Shown piece by piece: positions 45,901 through 55,800 of a stretch of DNA of 64,000 nucleotides. Under the pieces are notes generated by a model. That model had not been told where the DNA came from. It saw only the letters and a program-made list of their open reading frames with translations, and did not search any database. Within the stretch, counting starts at the first letter, position 1. Each line of letters begins with the position of its first letter. Both the position numbers and the translations under genes were made by a program. Source of the DNA: Macrocystis pyrifera (Eukaryota; Sar; Phaeophyceae; Laminariales; Laminariaceae); contig JASSKH010000014.1 in assembly GCA_031763025.1 (NCBI GenBank), positions 7,364,063 through 7,428,062 on the forward strand. Direction: 5' to 3'.

Positions 45901-48900
45901 GCAACAGCATCGCAATCAACCGTCCTTGTATTCGTCGACGTGCTATTACGGGGGGGGACGATAGTTAATAGGACCAAAAATTGTCAGTAAAAAACAGGTA
46001 AATATAGAGTTTTTTGTGTATACCATAGGTCTTATTTACTATGGTTCCCTGAAGGGTTAACATCCAGCTCACTCAGGTTGCTTACTGACTAATTCGTACA
46101 GCAGCCAACGCATGCAGGTTGCCTGGACACAAACTCCGAAACAGAAGCGTCGCACGAAAAGAGAGTAGTTCCCCGATCGTATTCACAGCAGTCCCCGTCC
46201 CATGATATATATTTTTTGCATCGTTAGACACCATAGAACGTTTGTGACTGTCAGTATTGCTATTGTTATTATACTGTCATTATTAGTAGTACGATTGCCA
46301 TTCGACCTATTGTGCAGCATGAGCTTCACCGTTGATCACTCAGAAATATTCCCCCGAAAGGAGAAGAAAAGCAAGGGGAAATAAAGGCAACCTCTTGGAC
46401 TGCAGTAGCCTATTGGACAACAGTAGTTTATTGGACTACAGTAGCCTATTGGCCTATAGTAGCCTATTGGAATACAGTAGCCTATTGGACTACAGTAGCT
46501 TCACCGTTGATCACTCAGAAATATTCCCCGAAAGGAGAAGAAAACCGAGGGAAAAAAATGCAACCTCTTGGACTGCAAAGTAGATCATAGGACTACAGCA
46601 GCCTATTGGACTACAGTAGCATATTGAACTACAGTAGCCTATTGGGCTACGATAGCTTCAACGATTATCACTCAGAAAAATTCCCCGAAATATGAAGAAA
46701 ATCAAGGGGGACCAAAACAGAAAGGAAAACACATGCACGAAGTAGTGTCATACCCACTGTATATCTCTGCTCAACTTCTTTTTTCGTACATTCGATTTTT
46801 TTTTGACACCTACTATTAAGAATCAACGACACCAAACCCCCCGAGGAAGACGTGGCTCAGAAACAGAAAAACAAAAAAGACTAACCTGAGCTCGCTCGCT
46901 AGAAACTCCACATCAGCTCGCGCATGCGAAGGTGCATGTAGCGCACATACAAACTCGGACGACAAAAACTTACGCGAGAGCCCCCCCCCCTTCTGATCTC
47001 GCCCGTTACAGTCAGCGCCCCCCCCCCCCCCCCCCCCCCCCCCTTGCCGGTCCGTACAAACTCGCACCCATCTGACGGACCACGAGCTTTTTTCACCCGT
47101 CTGGAGGATCACGAGCTAGCTAGCTCACGATCTAGCTAGCTCACGATCTACCGCAAGACCTCCTATTTCGGGGAGGGGACCCTATAGTAAAGCGAGGTCA
47201 CACCGGATGGTATCAAAAAAGCACAGAGGTATCCCCTCATCTCCGTAAAATATGTTTTTTGGCTACGAGTACTCTGTTTGTGCAGGAGAGGCTTACCCGT
47301 ATCACACATACCCCCACGCGGCAAAAGGTGATCGCCCGAGATCGCGCGTACGTAGATCGTGCGTGTGTATGTAAAAAGAGATTTCATCTTCCCCGACGAA
47401 TCTACAGCAGATCACGATCTGAAATCATCCAAAAATTTGGAGTCTGATCGATCCGATGTTTCGTGCAACAACCATTTTCCAACCCTGTTGAGGTTGCGGC
47501 CCAATTTTTGGGGACAAGAAAATTCTTTATAAAAAAAAACGAGTTGTTTGTCCCCGAAACGGGGCTGCAGTTTTGCCCTAGAAGGGTTGACGGACGCAAA
47601 AAAAAAAAAAAAAAACTCTGCCAGCACAACACAGCAGTCGCACCGCACCTTCACGGGAAAGAACATCTGCTCCCTGTTCCAGGCATGCCCCGCCGTCGTC
47701 TTGGCGCCCAACCCGCTGGTGAATTGACAGCCCTGTAAGAAAAAGGCACCATAACATCGCGCGCGGGGGCGGTAAAGCAGGGCGTACCATGCGCGCGAAG
47801 AGAGCGGCGTACGATACGTCGGGAAACCCAAGGAAGGCGGGAATGAGGGTACGGTATTTTCATCGCGATCGCGAAAATCTCGATCGGTTCGAGGTAGGAG
47901 CAACGCAAGGCACCTCGCCTCGCGCGTGCATCAGGGAGCAAGAGGAGCGGACGCAAAGGCGAGAACCGTGGTTTAGGGGGATCAGTTTCGGTCATATCCA
48001 CCGTGTCTAGCCGGGGGGGGAGGCCAGACAACTCGCCCAAATATCCGTCCATCATCGCCACCGTCGCCGACGGCCGAGGCGGGGCGGGGATCGGTGCAAC
48101 AGTGGCGTTAGGATCGGTGCGGGGTAGAAGCATCGGTGGAGCTTACCACTTGTTCAAGATTCGGTCTGATTGGCTTAAGGTCATTTGTTAGGGTTTTCTT
48201 GGGTATGATGTGATCGGCTTAGGGTTACGGTTAGGGTTCGTTCTACTCGTCTCGTACACAATGTGTATCAACCATTTTCTCGGATAGGTGGTAATCAAAC
48301 GCGACAAAGCATCGCTCATCTCGACCGGCTCGAGCTGTGGCGATACCACGGACAGCTCGCCCCGTGCATCATGGTCATCGCCGTTTTAGAGCGGCAGGGT
48401 CGCGAGGGCGGCGGTTGCGTGGCGATATCGTGAGCGGCGTAGGCTAGGCTCGCGTGCGACCGCGAGAGAAGAACACCCCGGTTTCGCCGGCGTAATCCAT
48501 GGTCCTTCGCAGTTCCACCACACCCCCGTCCACGCCGAAGGTCACCGGCTTTCCCAGCGTACGGCACGGTCCGTATTGGTCCAAGCACACCCAATCACGG
48601 ACCATTCTGACGGGCCATTGTTGGTATTCAACACACAGCAGCGTCGACATCGCCCTGCAAACAGATAAGCATATTCCCGAGAAGGCGGGAAGCGAGAGCG
48701 CTCAAGCTCCACGGCAGCGTCGATAGGGTCACGCTCCGGTACCGGGGATGCCTACATATCGTCAGTTTCCTCCGGGATTTGTCACGTGAGGAGCGCCACA
48801 CCTCACGCCAAAAGTTGATGAGGACAAAACGTTTACGCGCAACTCGAAGAAAAATCCCATGGAACAGGACAACACAAAAAAAAGAAAACCGAAAAGGTGC

Positions 48901-51900
48901 GAGTAGTGAGGGGAGACATACACCGAGATGAGTATTGACGATAAATTTTCGATCTCGTAGGTGATGTTTTTTTTTTAAATCGTAAAAACATACCACTCTT
49001 GTCGGAAATACAAGGACCGTTTAAACACCAATATAAAATACCAAGCTTTCATTATTCTTACGCCCAGATTCGTGTAGGTATAGTCTAACCCCTGAGTTCC
49101 ACAGCCGTCAGGTATTGGTCCCCCTGACTAACGGGCGTGTACATCCTAAACGAAGCCAACTGAACCCTGCAGTACGCGCGATCGAAGTATCACGAGCAGC
49201 TTTGCAAGCACGAGCTTCGATGAAATCCTCGATCTCTCACAGCTCACTTTTTATTTATCTTAATTTTTATTTTTTTGGACGAATGGAAGTTTCCAATTTT
49301 GACGACACGAAAAAAAAAAAGAGACCCATAATTTTCGAAAGAACTGTAACGCCCGACCGCGATACGCACACAACTTGACGGCAGATACTGATATCCCGCC
49401 CCGTTTCGAACTCGCTGTAACGCCCTACACACGGCGATATGTACACAAGTTGACGACTGATACAATACTATGCCGCACGAGTTCCTAGCGACATTTTTTT
49501 TTGTTTTTTCCATCCCGTTTATCGTTTTCGTCCTTTAACTCAGATCCGAGGTCACACAGCAGACTTTTCTCCCTACTTCCAGCTACGGTTCTTGCCTTGC
49601 AAGTTTCCGAGAAGACTTCGCCTCGTTCTTCCCTCGTTGACTATTATAGCATCCATTTGATTGTACTATCATATATAAGTGGGGTGAAGGCTAAATTAGG
49701 TACTTCCTCAGCTGAGCAGCCCCGTCGATCAGAAATCATCGAGCCCATAAGCATCCCCTTACGCTACATACCGTGGCATCGCTAGATATCGCCTTGAAGG
49801 CAGAAAAGGCGTTCCCGAATATGACGAAGCTCACCCGGCCTCCCGAAGGTCTGTGAAGGCTTGCCATCGCCCCCCGGTCAGCACTAGTGATTAATGGGTG
49901 TTCAATGCCGCTACTTTGGTGGCATATTTCGGTGACGCAGTGCGGTGGAGCATTTCGGTGGGCCTTTCGGTGGCACATTTTGGTGGCGTACTTTCTTGGC
50001 GCGATGGTGATGCTGCATCAGACTGGCTGTGCATGCACGATTTTCGTGAAACGACCGTGCAGTAGTCACTCAAAAAAATAAACTCGGAAATAGGAAAAGA
50101 AATACTTTACAGTGAAATGAACCCCATTGATATATAGACAAGGAGGTACAGACATATCTGCGAACGCCCCGGCAGTGGCGCGACCTCTCGAGCTCTTTGG
50201 TCTCGAGGTCGGCATTTGTTCTGCGCGCATCGACGCTGGGTCACCGCCTTCGAACGCGATCTACGTGTAACTTGTTGTGAAACACAGCAGTAGTGCTGCA
50301 TATTTACGAGCACGATACAGCTCTACAATACAGTACACGAACGTCAATCTCACGAAGACCCAAAAAGAACCTGAGGGCTTGGGGGGTTGCGCGGCTACCT
50401 CAAGACCGCAGGGGCCTGCGGCTGCCTTGTGTCGCTGCTGGTATACTACATCTGCTAGTCTCGTACATATACCTGTCTTGGTGCACCGCTCATCAATCAT
50501 TTTAAGTCGTGTGGAACGCTTTCCAAGCTAATTTGCCGTCACATAGCCCGGGAGTCACAACACAACCACCCGCGTAAGGGCGGTTGTTAAAAGAGTCCGT
50601 CTTAATGGGGGACACTAAATTTCGCTTCAAAATTTCAATTCCAATGAATTTTAAATTATGGTGTTTGCGAAGTTCCGATTATAATTGGGTTTGCCGTATT
50701 TCTATTCTCCCGATCTAAAAAAATAATCAATTTCCCAAAATAAGGACCCAAAATCGGCTCATATGGGCCATATGTTCACAAAAATTTCGGGTTGGGTTTG
50801 GCTTCTTGGTTTTCGATTATGATCATAGCTTCATTGGCCAGGACAACCCGGAGATGCCCCGGGCGAATGAAACATCGTATTTGGCAAGAAATCATAATCA
50901 TCTACGTCACGTGCTCATACGCACAGCGTACCCCAGCACGAGCAGGGAGGCATGATACATGGGTTGCCTCACACCACCAAGCTATCTAACCAAGCGCACG
51001 GCCCATTTAGCGAGGCCGTGTCAACGCGAGGCCCTCGCGAAGACCGGCAAAGTCGTGCGGCCATATGCGGCGGAGGGCTGACAGGGTGCAGCGTCAACAT
51101 CGTTGACGGCGCCGTGTGCGCTGTGGACTGCTTCTGAAGTTGTTGCTCTGCTGTGCTGCTTGTTCTTGATGCGGAAAAAAAGTAGCGGTACTCTGGGCTC
51201 TGGCGCGTGTTACCGCACCACACGCACACCCACACACAGCACGCCTACGCACGCACTGCACAACGGGCTTCGGTCGCATCGATTGGCACTCTTCGCATGG
51301 CTGCCATAGAGCACAGCAGAGCACACACACGCAGCGAGCCATGCAGCGGCAGCAGCAGCAGCAGCAGCGAGCAGCATCTCGCACGAAGCCGTTGGTGTTC
51401 CATTTTTCGTACTTATATTTCGTTATTTGTCATTTGTTGCTGTATTCCATTTTCCTCGAGTTTTATTTCCAGTTCAAAACCGAAATGATCGTTTTGGATT
51501 CTCGCAATCACTTTCAATCCCGATTCTGTTTTGGTTTGGTGAATAGCCTGTGGTTCTCGACCCAACCATAATCGGTTCTTTCGCAAACACTCCATTGATT
51601 TCGAAAAAACACGTGTTTGTATCCTATCGAGAAACGGCGCATTCTTTGTCAAACAAAAAGGAAATCAAAACAACCTGGAATGACGCATCGCGTCACACAA
51701 CGCCCAGCCGACCAACAGCGACGAGCGTAGACGAGAGCGAAGGTTTGCGTTGTCGCGTGCGCGCCGCCGCCAGCATTTTTTTCTTTTGGGTGGCGCAGGA
51801 TAGGAAGCTATCACTCTCAGGGTGTCTTGGGTGGGCGGAGGGAGACCTCAAGCGCCACGTGCGGAACAGCAACGATGGTGCAGCTATCGAGGTCTCGAGC

Positions 51901-52606
51901 GTATCCTTTGTTTTTTTGCTCGTTTGCTCGGTTTTCGTGATGGTTGGCCGATCGAGCAGGCCGAAAAATTGGGCTTGCGGCCGCCATGATTTATTTTGTG
52001 GCGCCACCGCCTGAGTACAATGTGCTATGGTCTGTGGCCGTCTACGCAGCTATTGCTCCGGTCGCCTGTCGTTGAGATTCGGGTTTGATCGCCTCGACCG
52101 TGGTCACCGAAGCGGCCAAGAATCACCCCAGACTCCAGCGGGGGTGTCGACCCACCATAAATGCCCTCTTCCATTTGGATAAGGCCAGCTGTACGCAACG
52201 GGCGCTACGCAACGTACCTATGGGGAGGGGAGTACGGTACGTCAAATCTGATACCAGGTGCATATTGCTGTAGTTCGCTTCGGTACGGCGAAAATACCTG
52301 GTATCGTTTTAGCCCAGACGCCAGCGCAGTGCAGTGCAGTACAGTGCGAGGAGATACAGGAGCAAGACCGTCATGCAGGGCCAGGCCTACGGATGCGCTG
52401 CAGCACTACATATCCACCCGGAAGGCAGAGCTCAAACTCACCCCCAGCGTGATTCTGCAGTACGGGTTGACCTGAGGGTTCAGGAACAAGTCGACCATCC
52501 CTCCTCCGCCCACCCTTATATTTCTTGCCCCGATCAAGCCCACGTGCAGGCAACCGACCTCCAGGGTGTCGGCGTCTACCCCAGAACTCCCACCGTTGGC
52601 AGCCAT
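39981..52606 (-). CDS. C2-domain protein, five exons identified
   Basis: Exons: 52606-52442, 47732-47655, 45654-45412 (start uncertain), 41084-40722, 40220-39981. All junctions are phase 0 and each exon length divides by three. Together they give about 363 residues and remain open at the 3' end (TTTCTT|GTGAGT). Exon 1 begins MAANGGSSG, then GCLHVGLIGARNIRV and NPYCRITLG. Exon 2 gives CQFTSGLGAKTT and HAWNREQMFFP. Exon 3 gives SRLTLRAQVF. Exon 4 gives SGDRLLGECSINLVEV and LRLSLDY. These are the strands of a C2 domain, a fold that often binds membranes or Ca2+. The usual DPY aspartate is Asn (NPY). Long low-complexity insertions interrupt it. Exon 5 (DDFFLISYSTSAEGWRC) is an unknown domain. Start lies 247 bp from NOC2, head to head. 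Confidence 0.72.
40405..40535 (-). mobile_element. R1 fragment, copy c, in intron 4 of the C2 gene
   Basis: GTACTCGATATCATGCATGG to about CCAGGACGGAGTACGTC, then a G run. It is a 3'-end fragment in sense orientation minus. Confidence 0.82.
41385..41625. mobile_element. Hairpin MITE-D
   Basis: The left end (ACACGTATTGAGCAAAAACT and TTTGGCAAGCTTTTGG) pairs with the right end (CCAAAAACTTGCC, TTTGGCAAGTTTTCACACAG) over about 50 bp at roughly 80% identity. The interior repeats the words TTGGCAAG and TTTGTCAA. Confidence 0.7.
41828..42148 (+). mobile_element. tRNA-derived SINE, copy 1
   Basis: The head CGGCGTCCCCGGTGGCTTGG continues TAGGTGG, which fits an A box (TGGCTTGGTAGG). GGGTTCGAGTCTC about 50 bp later fits a B box. 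About 230 bp of unrelated body follow and it ends in GACGAAAAAAACAAAG. The 11-bp flanks TGGCCGTAGTC and TGGACGTAATC match at 9 positions and are the likely target-site duplication. Pol III transcription from the internal boxes is expected. Confidence 0.82.
42249..42354. mobile_element. MITE-A copy inserted in R1
   Basis: It runs from TTACGGGGGTCCATAGTTAA to TTAACTATGGACCCCCGTAA with TA on both sides. The surrounding sequence is R1 (CAGACATTGC on the left, GCACCAAGCGCG on the right). Confidence 0.93.
42576..43265. other. C2-gene intron 3, no exon seen
   Basis: Non-repetitive sequence inside the long third intron of the C2 gene. Short ORFs without domains. Confidence 0.4.
43266..43383. mobile_element. 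MITE-A copy
   Basis: TGATACGGGGGACCATAGTA to CTGTGGCCCCCCGTAATA, in the reverse interior orientation (ACCAAATATT...TAGGTCC). Confidence 0.9.
43561..43996. mobile_element. MITE-A copy split by a SINE
   Basis: The left part (43561-43653, TTTACGGGGGGACAACAGTA to GGTCCTATTTAC) stops where the second SINE begins. The missing right end, CTTTATGGTCCGCCG, lies just past the SINE at 43983-43996. Confidence 0.8.
43654..43982 (-). mobile_element. tRNA-derived SINE, copy 2
   Basis: The reverse complement matches copy 1 along its length: tRNA-like head with both boxes (GAGACTTGAACCC is the complement of the B box), the same body words (GATCTTCTGGACAAGCCGTG), and a T-run at its left end that is the complement of the A-rich tail. 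It is inserted into a MITE-A copy. Confidence 0.82.
44097..44204. mobile_element. MITE-A copy
   Basis: TGTTACGGGGGGCGTTAGTA to ACTATGGTCCCGCGTAACA, in the ACCTACGGT orientation. Confidence 0.9.
44393..44497. mobile_element. MITE-A copy
   Basis: TTACGGGGGTCCATAGTTAA to AACTATAGACCCCCGTAA, flanked by TA, in the reverse interior orientation. Confidence 0.93.
44560..44900. repeat. Tandem array of five ~65-75 bp units
   Basis: Each unit carries GACCGCGGTTTGACC, CTTGACTGACCGC and CCCCTACACTA with a variable AGTATATAG part. The array lies in intron 3 of the C2 gene. Confidence 0.85.
45007..45113. mobile_element. MITE-A copy
   Basis: TTGCGGGGGACCATAGTAAA to TACTATAGTCCCCCGTAA, in the ACCTGCGGT orientation. 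Confidence 0.9.
45946..46050. mobile_element. MITE-A copy, right end damaged
   Basis: TTACGGGGGGGGACGATAGT to TTATTTACTATGGTTCCCTG. The last bases no longer read CCCCCGTAA. Confidence 0.85.
46322..46700. repeat. Composite tandem repeat with 18-bp inner array
   Basis: CTTCACCGTTGATCACTCAG followed by AAATATTCCCCGAAAGGAG occurs at 46323, 46500 and (diverged) 46646. Between these copies lie runs of an ~18-bp word, AGCCTATTGGACTACAGT. The period of the composite is about 150-178 bp. Confidence 0.85.
46701..47477. other. C2-gene intron 2/3 flank, no exon seen
   Basis: Contains a C-rich run at 47019-47043 and a short GAGCTAGCTAGCTCACGATC duplication at 47110-47150. Confidence 0.4.
47478..47591. 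mobile_element. MITE-B hairpin element, copy 4
   Basis: AACCCTGTTGAGGTTGCGGC, TTTGGGGACAAG and TTGTTTGTCCCCGAAACGGG, CTAGAAGGGTTGAC form the nested hairpin of the family. It lies 64 bp past exon 2 of the C2 gene, in intron 2. Confidence 0.8.
48444..48654 (-). CDS. Orphan exon-like ORF
   Basis: Downstream of a good acceptor (GTTTGCAG|GG at 48655) an open frame reads CVEYQQWPVRMVRDWVCLDQ, then VTFGVDGGVVELRRTMDYAG. It has no low complexity and looks like real protein sequence. It lies in intron 1 of the C2 gene, but entering this frame needs phase 2 while that intron is phase 0, so it does not belong to the main transcript as read. It may be an exon of a decayed gene or of another transcript. 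Confidence 0.35.
48655..52441. other. Intron 1 of the C2 gene, no exon recognised
   Basis: Mostly single-copy sequence. AT-rich parts lie near 48.95-49.5 and 50.6-50.8 kb, and a CAG/GCA microsatellite at 51340-51370. ORFs on the plus strand (for example 51550-52014) have no domains. Confidence 0.45.
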
Positions 52607-52853
52607 GAGATGTGTTCACTGTAGCGTAAAGCCCGCGCGGAGGTCTTGTCACCCAACGCCGTTGCAGTTGGGTTGTTGGCTGCACAATCCAATCAACGCC
52701 ACGAGAACCAGATGGAACTCCTCTCGAATAGAAAACGCCTAAGGAACCAGCTGAAACCCTTGTTGAAAAATGTGCGGCTCAATTCTCCATCACAACCTCT
52801 GTCGAGCTGTGCACACTGCTGGACTGCTGGCTGTTGCTTGACAGCGGAGAAGC
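52607..52853. promoter_or_regulatory. Putative bidirectional promoter between the C2 gene and NOC2
   Basis: Only 247 bp separate the two divergent ATG codons. No clear TATA box is visible near either start. The spacing leaves no room for separate promoters once 5' UTRs are counted, so shared control is likely but inferred. Confidence 0.5.
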
Positions 52854-55800
52854 ATGGTGACAACAGCGGCCCGGAAAGCGCGACGGGCGGAGGCCTCTGC
52901 AAAGGTCTCGGCTGATCCAGCGCACATGGCTGGTCCACTCAAGGACACGGCGGGTGCTGGCCACGAGAAGCCTGGAAGCAGCGCGAGCCAAGAGCATGCG
53001 TCCGCCTCACCACACAAGGACTCTAAACGTAAGGACAAGAGAGGCAAACGAGCAAGCCGAGGGGAAGGAGGAGGTGGCAGAGGAGAACGAGGAGGAGGAA
53101 GAGGAGGAGAAGGTGGTGGTGGTGGGCGTGGAAAAGGGGGACACAGTGCGCAAGGGTCGGGCGACAGCACCGCTGGAGACGACCTCCGAGCCATGCCAGC
53201 AAGTAAGGGTGAGCTGCAAGTCTGTCTCTATATCGTACGTACTGATCGATGCCTTTGAAGCGGCGAGTGTGTTTGTTGCATCCTAGCCCCCACAACCTCA
53301 CCTCACGCATCCAGCGCCCGGCCTCCTCCTCCTCCTCCTCCCCTTCCTCTTCTTGTGTCATAGAGTCCAACATGTTGCGGCGATCGTGTCTCAAGGGGCG
53401 CAATGTGCGCTTTTACAGCAGCAGCTGCGGTTTCGTACGTGATATGTCAACGAATCATTCTTCACTCGTTCTCTGTTGTCTTCAGTCATGTCTGGCGAAG
53501 ACTCGTTTGGGCTCCGTCTCCCCCCGCGGGGGGGCTTGCACGACGCCCTGCGACATGCCTACTGCGCGTACGTAGAGCATCTACGTTTGGTTTGTGCTGT
53601 TGCTGCTGCTGCTGCTGCTATATGGTACTGCTGTAGCTGATTCTGCTGGTACTGCTGATGCTGCTTTTCTTGCGATAATGACGCTGCCGCTTGCTGAGCT
53701 ATGATACGTGCATACAGCGCTCGCCGCGATCACGTCACATTGCTGTGTTGGTACGTACTGGTACATTGGTTCCAGCAGCACCTGTGAAATACTGTCACGC
53801 ACGAATAAAACGACACGGTGTATATATGTACGTACATGTCAGTAATCTACGATGCTTCAATCCCCGGCTTGTTACTTGTCCGTAACCCGAAGCGATGTGT
53901 ACCAGGTACAGCAGTTCTTCGCAACACAGACAACAGCAGCAGACAGGACGCACACGGCGCTCAAAGAAAGAAAACTCGGAACGCAACCGTACCCGCTACC
54001 TGGTATATACCCCTCGTCGTATCGTACGAGCATTCTAAAAGTGTAACTGAAACGATGACAGTGCGCAGTTCTATCCCCTCCCCAGAGAAACGCCTTCAAC
54101 AGCCCCCCTTTATCACCCCCTTATCACCCCCCCTGCTCCCCTCACATACCACAGAAGAAACACGTACCAGGTAAAAACTAACAAAAAAATGCGCCATTTC
54201 CCCCCCATCTACAGAGTAATGCCTTCGACACCCTCCCCCCCCCCCCCCCCCTTTCTGCCCAGGCTCGAAGCCGGCCCCGAACCTAGGCGGTATCGACGCG
54301 GACGATTTCATGAGCGGCGGCTTTATGGCTGGGTTTGATAACGATGCCGCTCATAGTAGCAATGACGACGGGACTGCTGGGGGGACAGAGGGCTCGGATG
54401 AGGATGTCGATGAATCCGGAGATAGAAGTGACAAGGAGGAGGAGGAGGAGAAGGAGAAGGGGGAAGAAGAGGAAGAGGAGGAGGAGGAGGAGGAGGTGGA
54501 GGAGGAGGAAGAGGAGGAGGAGGAGGAGGAGGATGGCAGCGATGATAGTGACGACAGCGGGGATGACGTCGCGAACGCTAGCGCCATGGATCTCAAGGGC
54601 CTCGCTGAGAAGGATCCCGAGTTTTTCGAGTTCTTGCAGGTGTGTGGACGGGGAGCACGGGGGGTGGGGCCTGTTGGCCGTCCAACCCCCCGCTCCGTCT
54701 CGAAAGGGATGCGTGGTCAATGGTCCAATGACTGAGGCTAGCAGCAAATGAGTACACCCCCCCTCCCCCCGCATGATAACAATATCAAGAACGCCTATAT
54801 ACCGCAGTTTTCCTCTTGCAGCTGCCATTCTTACCATATTCCCTCGCAAGAAAATGCTTGTAGTTGGGTAGCAGAGTACACCCCCCCCCCCCTCCCCTCT
54901 CTCTTCAGAAACGCCTACCTTTGTTATATGCTCGGGGCTGCGATCCTTTCTCATTACCCTCACGAATGAGCGCTACATTAGCAGCTCCCCGCCTTCCTCC
55001 TTCTCCCTTCTTTAAAAACGCATACCGCCTGACCACATACCCCCATAAACGGGTGCGACAACAGCAGTACAACCCTCCCCCCCCGCCCCCCCTCTTAAAT
55101 ACCGCCTGCCACGAATTTCCAGTTTTGAGGACACCAAAAAATATTGGCGACAGACGCGTCCGACGTATGCCGCCCACCAAGGCACACAAGTTGACGACAA
55201 ATTTACGAATTTCCTGCCGCACGAGTTTTTCTGTTACGGGGGGCCGTAGTAAATAGGACCAAATATCGTTTGTAAAAATTGGGAAATATATAGTATTTTG
55301 TGTGCACCGTAGGTCCTATTTACTATACCCCCCAAAAACAAGAGCTACGATAGCGACCCCCCCCCCCCCCCCCAGTCTGTATTTTATACCTGGTATGTAT
55401 GTATATATTTATATATACTGTAGGTTGGGTTGGCGTCGGTTGGTAACGACAGTGTAAAACAAGCCTCTCACTGCGTGAGCTAGACAGCCAGGGTACCGTT
55501 TTTTTTTTTTTTTTCTATGGCGGTTACCACGGCTGGGGGTCAAGTTGGATACTTTTGGTGCGGGAAGAACCTTTATTTCGCACAGGGGGGATGATCGTAC
55601 CACGTAGTGTGTATATGGTGAGGCACCCACGAGGCAGTTACATAGCAAACCCATTGCTGTCTCTGGAGGCGGCCGCACCAGAAATTAAATCAAGTAATTG
55701 AAGCTGTCATCATATGCAAGTCCGCCTCACAAGCGGTTCTTAGTAGGATGAAGCTCACCCTTCATGCGACTCGCCCAACACCTCACGGCCCTTCGCGCTT

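Noticed and set aside
48180..48240. GTTAGGGTT words as a telomere relic
   Set aside because: Only a few isolated copies in unrelated sequence.
53007..53286. Glu-rich alternative frame in NOC2 exon 1 (EEVAEENEEEEEEEK)
   Set aside because: An acidic stretch is typical of Noc2, but only the frame starting at 52854 joins exon 2 in phase (GCA A|GT to GC TCG).
54060..55030. Repeated pyrimidine-CAG-AAACGCCT words around NOC2 exon 2 as further acceptor copies
   Set aside because: Five loose matches exist (54081, 54196, 54773, 54893, 55005), but they do not match the true exon 2 acceptor (TTTCTGCCCAG|GC) well enough to claim duplication.
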